NCBI GenBank assembly: GCA_009785885.1
Contig: WQUE01000231.1
Coordinates: 1 to 10,195 of the forward strand
Source: Actinomycetes bacterium
Lineage (GTDB): Bacteria > Actinomycetota > Actinomycetes > Propionibacteriales > Propionibacteriaceae
Length of the DNA: 10,195 bases
Direction of reading: 5' to 3'
A program made the translations under genes and the position numbers. Below are positions 1-8,326 of the stretch, piece by piece (within the stretch, counting starts at the first letter, position 1; each line of letters opens with the position of its first letter). The notes below the pieces were generated by a model. That model saw nothing but the letters and a program-made list of their open reading frames with translations, made no database searches and was not told the DNA's origin.

Positions 1-584
1 GGACCGGTCAGGAACATGTAGCTCGTCCCCTCGACCATGATCGTGAAATCTGTCAACGCGGGGGAGTACACCGCGCCACCGGCGCAGGGTCCCATGATCA
101 CGGAGATCTGGGGGATGACGCCACTCGACAGCACGTTACGGACGAAAACTTCGCCGTAGGCGGCCAGGGAGAAAACACCCTCCTGGACGCGCGCGCCACC
201 GGAGTCGTTCAGCCCGATGCACGGCAACCCGGCATCGAGGCACAGATCCATGATCTTGCAGATCTTCTGCGACTGGACCTGCGAGAACGAGCCGCCGAGG
301 ATCGTGAAATCTTGGGCGTAGACGCCCACGGGCCGGCCGTTGATCGTGCCGAACCCCGTGACGACGCCGTCGCCCGGGAACTTCTTCTTATCCATGCCGA
401 AGTCAGTCTTGTTGTGCTCGGCGAGGGCCCCGAACTCGGTGAATGATCCTGGATCCAGGAGCATATCGATCCGTTCGCGAGCCGTATTCTTCCCATTGGC
501 GTGCTGCTTGTCGATCTGGGCTTGTCCACCGCCCATGAGCGAGTGCTCACGCATCTTTCGGAATTGCGTTAGTTGGTCGGCCAT
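1..584 (-). CDS. pccB: Acyl-CoA (propionyl-CoA) carboxylase beta subunit, carboxyltransferase, N-terminal part
   Basis: The reading frame starts at ATG 584-582 (MADQLTQF...) and runs off the left edge after about 194 complete codons, so the C-terminal half or more is missing; these subunits are usually about 510-550 residues. The translation shows the N-terminal crotonase-like carboxyltransferase fold of biotin-dependent acyl-CoA carboxylases: an early HANGKNTARERIDMLLD block, then GGSFSQVQSQKICKIMD, then LNDSGGARVQEG, and near the edge GPCAGGAVYSPALTDF, whose glycines form the oxyanion hole. The family moves the carboxyl group from biotin on the alpha subunit to propionyl- or acetyl-CoA. The YSPALTDF wording fits actinobacterial PccB/AccD5 better than bacterial AccD. 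No alpha or epsilon subunit gene is visible here. A weak Shine-Dalgarno (AGGGAAG) lies about 5 bases before the start. The family is clear; exact acyl-CoA preference cannot be read. Confidence 0.95.
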   Translation of the reverse strand, partial: MADQLTQFRKMREHSLMGGGQAQIDKQHANGKNTARERIDMLLDPGSFTEFGALAEHNKTDFGMDKKKFPGDGVVTGFGTINGRPVGVYAQDFTILGGSFSQVQSQKICKIMDLCLDAGLPCIGLNDSGGARVQEGVFSLAAYGEVFVRNVLSSGVIPQISVIMGPCAGGAVYSPALTDFTIMVEGTSYMFLTG

Positions 585-667
585 CTCACTTCCCTGTTCG
601 TGCCGTGCCAGACTGTGGTCGTGCGGCAAACACCTTGTCCGCCGCCGTTTTCAGCCAGACGCGAACT

Positions 668-690
668 GCCTGGATGATTGTTCCAGGCTA
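668..690 (-). promoter_or_regulatory. Candidate promoter -10 with overlapping palindromic operator upstream of pccB
   Basis: A perfect 7-7-7 inverted repeat (GCCTGGA 668-674, spacer, TCCAGGC 682-688) sits about 85 bases upstream of the pccB start. On the minus strand an extended -10-like sequence, TGCTAGCCT with TAGCCT at 690-685, overlaps its upstream arm, which puts the predicted transcription start inside the palindrome. This geometry fits a repressor site. I see no good -35. A weak terminator for pncB, which ends at 768 on the same strand, is the alternative, but no T-run follows the stem. Confidence 0.35.
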
Positions 691-767
691 GCACGGCAGG
701 CATGGGGCCGCGCGCGGTGTGTCCAGCATCGGACGGAATCAGCCGACGGCGGAGCGGCCCCGGTGCC

Positions 768-2111
768 TCAACCGGCGTACGGATTCGGCAGGGGAACCCC
801 ACTGCGGTCGAGGAAGAACGTCGGGATCGCGGGCTCGCCGCGGGACATCTTGTAGCCGTCGCGGGGCAGTTCGGCCCGGGCCGCCGCGTGGCGCTCGCGC
901 GCGGTCGACAGGGGCTCGGCGCCCACGGGTTCACCGTGGTCGACGAGCGTGCGCAGGAGGGGGCGTTCGAAGCCGTCGCCCGGTGGCATCGCGTCCAGCC
1001 CGATGACCTCGGCCTCGGCGATGCCGCGGTCGTCACGGTGCCGCACGGCGTACTTTCGCCCGCCGAGCGTGCTCTTGCTCGCCGACTTCTTCGCGACGGG
1101 CTGCAGCGGAGCGTCGGGTTCGTCGCTGATCGCCCGCGCGACCAGCTTGTACACGAACGAGCAGGTCGGCGCGCCCGACCCGGTGACCAGGGCCGTGCCC
1201 ACGCCGTACCCGTCGACCGGAGTGCCCGAGAGGGCCGCGATCTGGTACTCGTCCAGGTCGCTGGTGACGATGATGCGCGTGTTCGTTGCCCCGAGCTCGT
1301 CGAGCAGCGCCCGCACCTCCTGCGCGGTCGCGCGCAGGTCGCCGGAGTCGATGCGCACGGCACCGAGCCGTCCCGATGTCAGCCGGACCGCCGTGCGCAC
1401 CGCGGCGGGGATGTCGTACGTGTCGACCAGCAGCGTCGTCTCGTCGCCGAGGGTCGCCAGCTGGGCGGCGAACGCGGCCTCCTCCGTGTCGTGCAGCAGC
1501 GTGAACGAGTGTGCGGCGGTGCCGGTCGTCGGTACGCCGTATGTCCGTCCCGCCTCCAGGTTGCTCGTCGCGGAGAAACCCGCGATGTAGGCCGCACGCG
1601 CGGCGGCCACGGCAGCGCGTTCCTGCACGCGGCGGGACCCCATCTCGATGCACGGCCGGGTCTCCGCCATCATGGTCATGCGGCTCGCGGCCGAGGCGAC
1701 CGCCGAATCGAAGTTGTAGATGGACAGCAGGAGGGTCTCCAGCACCACCGCCTCGGCGAAGCTGGAGCGAACGATCAGGAGCGGCGAACCGGGAAAGTAC
1801 AGGTCACCCTCGGCGTACCCCCACATCGACCCCGTGAAGCGGTAGCCGGCCAGGAAGTCCTCGGTGCGCGCGTCGATCACGTCCCGGTCGCGCAGGAATG
1901 CAAGCTCGTCCTCGCCGAAGCGGAAGCTCTCCAGCGCCTCCAGAACCCGGCCGACACCCGCCACGACCCCGTAGCGGCGGCCCGGCGGCAGCCGCCGGCC
2001 GAACAGCTCGAAGAGGCAACTGCGCCCGGCCGTCCCCGAGGCGAGCGCGGCCCGGATCATCGTCAGCTCGTACTCGTCGGTCAGCAGGGCGGTGGTGCAG
2101 GACGTCATCAT
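768..2111 (-). CDS. pncB: Nicotinate phosphoribosyltransferase
   Basis: This 447-residue protein is full length for the family. It makes nicotinate mononucleotide from nicotinate and PRPP with ATP hydrolysis, the entry step of the Preiss-Handler NAD salvage pathway in the cytoplasm. Visible signatures are LLTDEYELTM (residues 10-18), FELFGRRLPPGRRYGVVAG (34-52), EGDLYFPGSPLL (101-112), TGTAAHSFTLLHD (196-208) with His201 as the likely phosphorylated histidine, VRIDSGDLR (252-260) for phosphoribosyl binding, and GYGVGTALVTG (301-311). The C-terminal KYAVRHRD and DGYKMSRGEPAIP segments fit the family extension. The start is ATGATG at 2111-2106; the first ATG is chosen because a TAGGCT box lies exactly 6 bases before it, and no Shine-Dalgarno is present. 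The PAC2 gene ends 46 bases upstream on the same strand, so read-through from it is also possible. Confidence 0.96.
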   Translation of the reverse strand: MMTSCTTALLTDEYELTMIRAALASGTAGRSCLFELFGRRLPPGRRYGVVAGVGRVLEALESFRFGEDELAFLRDRDVIDARTEDFLAGYRFTGSMWGYAEGDLYFPGSPLLIVRSSFAEAVVLETLLLSIYNFDSAVASAASRMTMMAETRPCIEMGSRRVQERAAVAAARAAYIAGFSATSNLEAGRTYGVPTTGTAAHSFTLLHDTEEAAFAAQLATLGDETTLLVDTYDIPAAVRTAVRLTSGRLGAVRIDSGDLRATAQEVRALLDELGATNTRIIVTSDLDEYQIAALSGTPVDGYGVGTALVTGSGAPTCSFVYKLVARAISDEPDAPLQPVAKKSASKSTLGGRKYAVRHRDDRGIAEAEVIGLDAMPPGDGFERPLLRTLVDHGEPVGAEPLSTARERHAAARAELPRDGYKMSRGEPAIPTFFLDRSGVPLPNPYAG

Positions 2112-2117
2112 GCGCCC

Positions 2118-2123
2118 AGCCTA
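2118..2123 (-). promoter_or_regulatory. Putative leaderless -10 box of pncB
   Basis: On the minus strand TAGGCT is followed by six bases (GGGCGC) and then the ATG. A -10 box ending 6-7 bases before the start codon would put the transcription start on the A of ATG, giving a leaderless mRNA. No Shine-Dalgarno-like sequence precedes the start. No -35 consensus is visible, as is common for actinobacterial promoters. Confidence 0.5.
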
Positions 2124-2157
2124 CTGGGGCGCGCGGGTGCAGCCGTTTCGCCCGACG

Positions 2158-3093
2158 TCACGCGTCCGGCGACGGAGGGCCGTCCGGCTTGTTGCCGTCC
2201 ACGCCGTCAAGCCCGCGCAGGTACGCCTCCAGTTCCGCGGCGATCTCGTCACCGTCGGGCAGGCTGTCGGTGTTGATCGGCAGGCCCCGTTCGGCGATGA
2301 GCGCGTCGTGGTGTGTCTCGATCTGCGCGATGACCTGCTGCAGTTCGGGCGAGGCGGCCACCGACTCGTCGACCTGGGCGCGCGTCGCGTTCGCCCGCAA
2401 CGGCAGGTCCCCGTCGGGCAGGCGCAGCCTGGTCACCTCGTGCGTCGCGTGGAGCAGGGCCAGGGCGGCGTCGGGATAGTCGATACCGGCGAGATACTGC
2501 GGCACGTGCGCCGCCAGGCCGATCACGACGTGGCCCCGCTCGCCCAGGCGCAGCGTCAACAACCCGCCGAACGACGAACTCATCTGGAACGTCACCGGCA
2601 ACCCGGAGTTGATCGGGATCAGGTCGGGATCCGAGGCGAAGCGGGTCACGAGCACCGGCCGCGTGTGCGGAGCGGGCGCCGGGAAGGTCTGCAGCATCAC
2701 GGTGCGCTGGACATCGAACTCCTCGATGACATGGTCGATCGCTGCGACCATGCGCTCCCACTGGAGGCTTGGCTCCGGTCCGGACAACAGCAGGAAGGGT
2801 GTGTCGTCCGTGTCGTGGAGGAGGTGCAGCGTTATCTCGGGGGCGCTGAACGACGCGAAGTGATCCTTGTCGAACACGATCTGGGGACGGTGTCCGGCGT
2901 AGTCGAACAGCTGGTCGACGTCGAAACGCCCAAGGACGTGATTGGGCAGCGTGTTCAGCAGGTGCTCGTTGACGATGCGCTGGTCGTGCCCCGCGTCGAC
3001 ATAGTTGCCCAACGTCACCAGCATGGTCTCGACGCGCACCGTGCGCTGGTCGGCCGTGCCGGAGTACGTGAAGAGCATCGTCGGGTCGAGCAT
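2158..3093 (-). CDS. PAC2 family protein (proteasome-assembly-chaperone-like)
   Basis: This 311-residue protein resembles the actinobacterial PAC2 family (M. tuberculosis Rv2125/Rv2714 group). Recognisable parts are the N-terminal LDPTMLFTYSG, a GRFDVDQLFDYAGHRPQIVFD block (about residues 55-75), LLSGPEPSLQWERMV (about 102-116), PHTRPVLVTRFASDP, the FQMSSSFGGLL segment, and GLAAHVPQYLAG (about 193-204). The C-terminal 80 residues are acidic and largely helical. Eukaryotic PAC2 helps proteasome assembly; the role of the bacterial proteins is not established, so no function is assigned. The start is ATG 3093, with GGAGGAGAGG just upstream. A longer frame to 3489 would run antisense into glnS and is not family-like. 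The gene is divergent from glnS across a 124-base gap and is followed by pncB. Confidence 0.88.
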   Translation of the reverse strand: MLDPTMLFTYSGTADQRTVRVETMLVTLGNYVDAGHDQRIVNEHLLNTLPNHVLGRFDVDQLFDYAGHRPQIVFDKDHFASFSAPEITLHLLHDTDDTPFLLLSGPEPSLQWERMVAAIDHVIEEFDVQRTVMLQTFPAPAPHTRPVLVTRFASDPDLIPINSGLPVTFQMSSSFGGLLTLRLGERGHVVIGLAAHVPQYLAGIDYPDAALALLHATHEVTRLRLPDGDLPLRANATRAQVDESVAASPELQQVIAQIETHHDALIAERGLPINTDSLPDGDEIAAELEAYLRGLDGVDGNKPDGPPSPDA

Positions 3094-3094
3094 G

Positions 3095-3107
3095 CGCCTC
3101 TCCTCCG
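3095..3107 (-). promoter_or_regulatory. Shine-Dalgarno of the PAC2 gene
   Basis: On the minus strand the purine-rich run GGAGGAGAGG lies directly before GCGC and the ATG at 3093. It supports this internal start over the longer open frame and shows that this gene, unlike pncB, dxs and glnS, has a conventional leader. Confidence 0.75.
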
Positions 3108-3129
3108 GGCAGTGCCCCTGCCCCCTACC

Positions 3130-3135
3130 TTTATA
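3130..3135 (-). promoter_or_regulatory. Possible -10 element for the PAC2 gene
   Basis: The minus strand reads TATAAA within GTTGTATAAAGG, about 37 bases before the PAC2 start and inside the divergent region shared with glnS. It is the only AT-rich hexamer in an otherwise very GC-rich stretch. No good -35 stands 16-18 bases further upstream, so this is a suggestion only. Confidence 0.35.
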
Positions 3136-3204
3136 CAACGTGGACCCAGCCGTCGGGCATTCCTTTGCGCAGGGCGTGGGCGGCGCCGGCGCACCTGGGC
3201 GTAG

Positions 3205-3210
3205 TAACCT
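3205..3210 (+). promoter_or_regulatory. Putative leaderless -10 box of glnS
   Basis: TAACCT is followed by seven bases (GGCCCGC) and the ATG at 3218. This matches the TANNNT-to-start geometry of actinobacterial leaderless genes. No Shine-Dalgarno is present in the 20 bases before the start. Confidence 0.5.
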
Positions 3211-3217
3211 GGCCCGC

Positions 3218-4903
<1,686 letters not shown>

Positions 4904-4907
4904 GGGC

Positions 4908-6827
4908 CTACAGGGACAGGACGGACCGATCGTCCAGGGCGGCCGGCTCGGATTCGGCGAGGTGCGTATAGGCTTCGATGACCTCGCGCGCGATGTGGCG
5001 AGCGGTCAGGCCGGCACGCTCCAGCACCTGGGCACGGCTGCCCGCGGGGAGGAACTCGGTGGGAAGGCCGAACAGCCGCAGCGGCGTGCCCACCCCGGCG
5101 GCGTCGAGCGCCCGGTGCAGCTGACTGCCGAAGCCGCCGGCGACGACGTTGTCCTCGATCGTGACGACCAGCTGGGCGTGCCGGGTCACCTCGACGAGAT
5201 CGTCCGGCACGGGCAGCAGCCAGACCGGGTCCACGACGAGGGTGGCGACGGACTGCGCCTCCAAGGCCTGGGCGACCTGGCAGGCGGTCCGGGCCATCGC
5301 TCCGCAGCCGACGACGACGACCTGCGGTGACTCGGCGTGCACCAGCACGTCCAAACTGCCCAGGCGGGACACGGCGGGCAGGTCGTCCGGCACCTTGTCC
5401 TTGCAGAAGCGGACCATCGTCGGCCCGTCGTCGGTTTCGACGGCCTGGAGGAGAGCGTCGTGCAGGCGCGGGCGGTCGCGCGGCTCGGCCAGGCGCAGCC
5501 CCGGCACCAGCCCAGCCAGGCCGACGTCCCACATGCCGTGGTGGCTCGGGCCGTCCGGGCCGGTGATGCCCGCCCGGTCGAGGACGAACGTGACCCCGAG
5601 CCGGTGCAGGGCGACGTCCATGAGCACCTGGTCGAACGCCCGGTTCAGGAACGTGGAGTACACGGCGAACACGGGATGCAACCCGCCGATCGCCAGGCCG
5701 GCCGCGGAGCCGACGGCGTGCTGCTCGGCGATGCCGACATCGAACACGCGCCCCGGGTAGGCGGCGGCGAACCGTCCCAGCCCGGTGGGGCCGAGCATCG
5801 CCGCGGTCAGGGCGACCACGCGCGGATGGGTGGCCCCGATCTCGACCATCTCCTGGGCGAACGCGTCGGTCCACGTGGCCTGGACGGAGGCCGACAGCGG
5901 CTCGCCGGTGAACTGGTTGATGGGTTCGATCGCGTGGAACCGCTCGTCGTTGGCCTGGGCCACGCTGTAGCCGGCCCCCTTCCGCGTGATCGCGTGGACG
6001 ATCACGGGCCCGCCGAACCGCTTGGCTTGCCGCAGCGCGCGGACGCACGCGCCGATGTCGTGCCCGTCGAACGGCCCGATGTACTTGATGCCGAGGTCGG
6101 CGAACATGCTCTGGGGGACGAACACGTCCCGCAGGCCGGCGCGCAAGGCGTCCATGAACTCGGCGGCGGTGTCGCCGACCAGCGGCGTGCGCCGGACCGC
6201 GCGCCGTACCAGGTCGGCCGCCTGCTCGTAGCGGGGGTCGGTGCGCAGGCCGGCCAGCGGCTGGGTCAGGCCGCCGACGGTCGGGGAGTATGAGCGGCCG
6301 TTGTCGTTCACGACGATCACGAGCTGCAGCGTCGGCTCGACGGCGATGTTGTTCAGCGCCTCCCAGGCCATGCCGCCGGTGAGCGCGCCATCGCCGATCA
6401 CGGCGACGACGGTGCGGTCGGTGACGCCCTGCAGCCGGTACGCCTTCGCCAGGCCCTCCGCCCACGACAAGGAGGCCGACGCATGGGAGTTCTCGACCCA
6501 GTCGTGCTCGGATTCGCTGCGCGACGGGTAGCCGGACAGGCCGTCCTGCTGGCGCAGTTCGTCGAAGCGGCCGGCCCGGCCGGTGAGGATCTTGTGGACG
6601 TAGCTCTGGTGGCCCGTGTCGAAGATGATGGGGTCGTGGGGCGAGTCGAACACGCGGTGCAGCGCGATCGTCAGTTCGACGACACCGAGGTTGGGCCCCA
6701 AGTGCCCGCCGGTGCGGCTGACATGCGTGATGAGGAACTGGCGGATCTCGGCGGCGAGTTCCTCAAGTTGCGCCTTGCTGTACCGCCTCAGATCGGCGGG
6801 ACTTGCGATGTCGTCCAGCAGCGCCAC
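4908..6827 (-). CDS. dxs: 1-deoxy-D-xylulose-5-phosphate synthase
   Basis: This 639-residue enzyme condenses pyruvate and glyceraldehyde 3-phosphate, using thiamine diphosphate, in the first step of the MEP isoprenoid pathway; the product also feeds thiamine and pyridoxal synthesis. Signatures in order are SRTGGHLGPNLGVVELTIAL (residues 37-56, His42), FDTGHQSYVHK (69-79), the thiamine-diphosphate motif GDGALTGGMAWEALNN (145-160), GPFDGHD (251-257), TRKGAGY (281-287), DVGIAEQHAVG (363-373) with catalytic Glu368, and DRAGITGPDGPSHHGMWD (417-434). A C-terminal transketolase domain completes it, so length and domain order are normal. The start codon is GTG at 6827-6825; no Shine-Dalgarno is seen, but TATGAT stands six bases before it. 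The stop is 4 bases from the glnS stop. The regulator gene ends 47 bases upstream on the same strand, so co-transcription is possible. Confidence 0.98.
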   Translation of the reverse strand: MALLDDIASPADLRRYSKAQLEELAAEIRQFLITHVSRTGGHLGPNLGVVELTIALHRVFDSPHDPIIFDTGHQSYVHKILTGRAGRFDELRQQDGLSGYPSRSESEHDWVENSHASASLSWAEGLAKAYRLQGVTDRTVVAVIGDGALTGGMAWEALNNIAVEPTLQLVIVVNDNGRSYSPTVGGLTQPLAGLRTDPRYEQAADLVRRAVRRTPLVGDTAAEFMDALRAGLRDVFVPQSMFADLGIKYIGPFDGHDIGACVRALRQAKRFGGPVIVHAITRKGAGYSVAQANDERFHAIEPINQFTGEPLSASVQATWTDAFAQEMVEIGATHPRVVALTAAMLGPTGLGRFAAAYPGRVFDVGIAEQHAVGSAAGLAIGGLHPVFAVYSTFLNRAFDQVLMDVALHRLGVTFVLDRAGITGPDGPSHHGMWDVGLAGLVPGLRLAEPRDRPRLHDALLQAVETDDGPTMVRFCKDKVPDDLPAVSRLGSLDVLVHAESPQVVVVGCGAMARTACQVAQALEAQSVATLVVDPVWLLPVPDDLVEVTRHAQLVVTIEDNVVAGGFGSQLHRALDAAGVGTPLRLFGLPTEFLPAGSRAQVLERAGLTARHIAREVIEAYTHLAESEPAALDDRSVLSL

Positions 6828-6833
6828 TCACCC

Positions 6834-6839
6834 ATCATA
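6834..6839 (-). promoter_or_regulatory. Putative leaderless -10 box of dxs
   Basis: The minus strand reads TATGAT, six bases (GGGTGA), then the GTG start. This near-consensus -10 would place transcription initiation on the first base of the GTG. The box lies in the 47-base gap after the regulator gene, so dxs probably has its own promoter as well as possible read-through. Confidence 0.6.
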
Positions 6840-6874
6840 GGCGACCGGTGGTAACAATGGGCGCCGCCCGCGCC

Positions 6875-8092
6875 TCACGCCGGGGCGAGGCGTCCCAGGG
6901 TGATGGCCAGGCGAAGAACGTACGCGTCGCGCGCATCGGCCGGCGAGTAGCCGGTCACCTCGTCGATGCGCTTGATCCGGTAGCGGATGGTGTTCGCGTG
7001 GACGTACAACGCCCGGGCGCTGGCCTCGACCGAGCCGGAGTGGTCGAGGAAGCTGACGCACGTCTCCAGCAGGTCGCCGCCGGCGGCCGCCAGGGGCGCG
7101 TAGACGCCCTCGACGAGCTGGGTCCGCGCGGCGGGATGCCCCAGGAGGGCCCGCTCGGGCAGCAGGTTCCGGGCGGGGCGCAGGCGTGGCCCCTCCGCCC
7201 AGCCGGGGGACGCGGCCATGCCGGACAGCGCCTCGTCGGCGGAGCGCGGCGAGGCCGCGAGGCCCCGCGTGAGGCAGCCGACGACGACCGGTCCGGGCGC
7301 GAACAGGTCGGCGAGGCGCTCCACGGCGGCCGCCGCGCTGACATCGTCCACGAGGGTGGTGCCGGCGAGCACGACCACGAGCCGGTCTCCCTGGACGGCG
7401 CACAACGCGGCCAGTCCCGCACGGGCGGCGGCCTGCCGGATGGTGTCCAGCGGGCTGCGGGACGTGGCGGCATCACCTGGATCGTGTCCGACAAGGACGC
7501 ACGTAGGCGATGTCGCCGGCCACCCGAGCGTGGACGCGCGGGCGATGACCGTGTCGTCCACCTCGTCGCGGACGATCGCGTCGATGATGATGGCTTCGAT
7601 GCGCTCGTCCCAGGCGGCGCGCGACTCGGCCGCCCCGGCGTAGACCTCGGCGGCCGCGAACGCGACGTCGCGGGAGTACTGGACGATGGCGCTCGCCAAC
7701 GGCGCCCGGTCGGACTTCGGCATGAGGACGCCGATCTGCTCCTCGAGCACGTCGACGGTCGTGCGGACCAGGTCGACCGTCTGCTGAAGGCTGATTTGAC
7801 GTGTCATGGCGCGCGGGGCGACCTGGAAGATCGAGAGCGGGTCGACGGCGGGATCCGTGTCGTCACCGAACCAGCCGGCGAAGCTGTCGATGCCGGCCCG
7901 CGCCACCAGGGTGATCCAGGACCGTTCTTCCGCGCCGAGGTCGCGGAACCACGGCACGCGTGTGTCCATCGCCTGCGTGACGGCGGTCGTCATCGAGCCG
8001 GCGGCGGCGGCGAGACGCCGTGCGATCGCGGTCCGCGCGCGGTTGGACGGCACCAGCGCCCGCCCCGTGCCCAGCGGGGGCTTGGTGGCCAT
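6875..8092 (-). CDS. PucR-family transcriptional regulator (FasR/MabR-like)
   Basis: This 405-residue protein ends in the PucR C-terminal helix-turn-helix: ETCVSFLDHSGSVEASA, ARALYVHANTIRYRIKRIDE and GYSPADARDAYVLRLAI over about residues 340-400. The N-terminal half carries ARRLAAAAGSMTTAVTQAMD, then RVPWFRDLGAEERSWITLVA and AGIDSFAGWF (about 25-75). This wording resembles the actinobacterial FasR/MabR regulators of fatty-acid synthesis, which in Streptomyces and Mycobacterium sit beside fabD. Here no fab gene is adjacent, so the target is uncertain. A middle GGDEF-like/CdaR-type region is typical of the family. The start ATG 8092 has GAGGTG about six bases upstream. The gene diverges from hsp20 and precedes dxs. 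The fatty-acid link is inference from N-terminal similarity recalled without a search. Confidence 0.88.
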   Translation of the reverse strand: MATKPPLGTGRALVPSNRARTAIARRLAAAAGSMTTAVTQAMDTRVPWFRDLGAEERSWITLVARAGIDSFAGWFGDDTDPAVDPLSIFQVAPRAMTRQISLQQTVDLVRTTVDVLEEQIGVLMPKSDRAPLASAIVQYSRDVAFAAAEVYAGAAESRAAWDERIEAIIIDAIVRDEVDDTVIARASTLGWPATSPTCVLVGHDPGDAATSRSPLDTIRQAAARAGLAALCAVQGDRLVVVLAGTTLVDDVSAAAAVERLADLFAPGPVVVGCLTRGLAASPRSADEALSGMAASPGWAEGPRLRPARNLLPERALLGHPAARTQLVEGVYAPLAAAGGDLLETCVSFLDHSGSVEASARALYVHANTIRYRIKRIDEVTGYSPADARDAYVLRLAITLGRLAPA

Positions 8093-8150
8093 GGGCCCAC
8101 CTCTTTCCGTCTCGGTGGCTGGACGCGGGGGCGGCGGTCCGATGTTGGGG

Positions 8151-8177
8151 GACCGGCGGCGCCGAGCTTCGCCGGTC
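8151..8177. repeat. 8-bp perfect inverted repeat in the regulator leader
   Basis: GACCGGCG (8151-8158) and CGCCGGTC (8170-8177) are exact reverse complements separated by 11 bases. On the minus strand the repeat lies directly after the predicted transcription start of the PucR-type gene, so it could be a 5' mRNA hairpin or a site for autoregulation. Confidence 0.6.
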
Positions 8178-8184
8178 TGAGTCC

Positions 8185-8190
8185 ATTGTA
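8185..8190 (-). promoter_or_regulatory. Probable -10 box of the PucR-type gene
   Basis: The minus strand reads TACAAT, a near-consensus -10, about 93 bases upstream of the regulator's ATG. The spacer to a possible -35 contains a perfect 12-bp palindrome (GGGCGGCCGCCC, 8192-8203), which could be an operator. The -35 position itself (CGCAGA) does not match consensus. Confidence 0.5.
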
Positions 8191-8214
8191 GGGGCGGCCG
8201 CCCACATTCTGCGG

Positions 8215-8235
8215 GTTGAGTGGACTTGGCTCAAC
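8215..8235. promoter_or_regulatory. HAIR-like operator (candidate HspR binding site)
   Basis: GTTGAGT, seven bases, GCTCAAC. The known HspR element HAIR is CTTGAGT-N7-ACTCAAG, so the spacing is exact and 11 of 14 arm bases agree. The two arms are mutually complementary except for one position. The site lies immediately upstream of the candidate -10 of the Hsp20 gene, as expected for an HspR-repressed heat-shock promoter such as those of dnaK, clpB or mycobacterial acr2. HspR itself is not encoded in this window. Confidence 0.75.
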
Positions 8236-8243
8236 TTTGGGAA

Positions 8244-8249
8244 TACAGT
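8244..8249 (+). promoter_or_regulatory. Probable -10 box of hsp20
   Basis: TACAGT lies 8 bases after the HAIR-like element. A TGGACT hexamer 17 bases upstream (8221-8226), inside the operator, could act as -35. Repressor bound to the operator would then cover the -35. The predicted leader to the ATG is about 70 bases. Confidence 0.5.
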
Positions 8250-8277
8250 GACCCTGTCGGCGGTTGAAGAACATGAG

Positions 8278-8299
8278 CGTGGCCGACTCGGCGGCCACG
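8278..8299 (+). repeat. Hairpin in the hsp20 leader
   Basis: CGTGGCCG (8278-8285) and CGGCCACG (8292-8299) can form a perfect 8-bp stem with a 6-base loop, ending 11 bases before the AGGAGG ribosome-binding site. It does not mask the Shine-Dalgarno, so a classical RNA thermometer is not indicated. Transcript stabilisation or a DNA operator is possible. Confidence 0.55.
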
Positions 8300-8310
8300 G
8301 ACCACAAGCA

Positions 8311-8316
8311 AGGAGG
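8311..8316 (+). promoter_or_regulatory. Shine-Dalgarno of hsp20
   Basis: A perfect AGGAGG stands 10 bases before ATG 8327. This decides the start in favour of MTTTYNPF over the upstream in-frame ATG at 8264, which has no comparable ribosome-binding site. Confidence 0.85.
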
Positions 8317-8326
8317 ACAACCAACC

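Noticed and set aside
668..688. Palindrome as the terminator of pncB
   Set aside because: It lies 80 bases past the stop, has a short 7-bp stem and no T-run; an operator reading fits better, though it is not excluded.
678..2276. 532-codon open frame on the plus strand
   Set aside because: It is antisense to pncB, rich in Arg/Gly/Ala and without recognisable domains; such frames arise from high GC at third positions.
3005..3217. N-terminal extension of glnS to 3005
   Set aside because: It is antisense to the PAC2 gene start, and GlnRS similarity begins at 3218 with HIGH at the standard residue positions.
8264..8326. Upstream ATG for hsp20 adding 21 residues
   Set aside because: It has no ribosome-binding site, the added residues are not family-like, and AGGAGG stands before ATG 8327.
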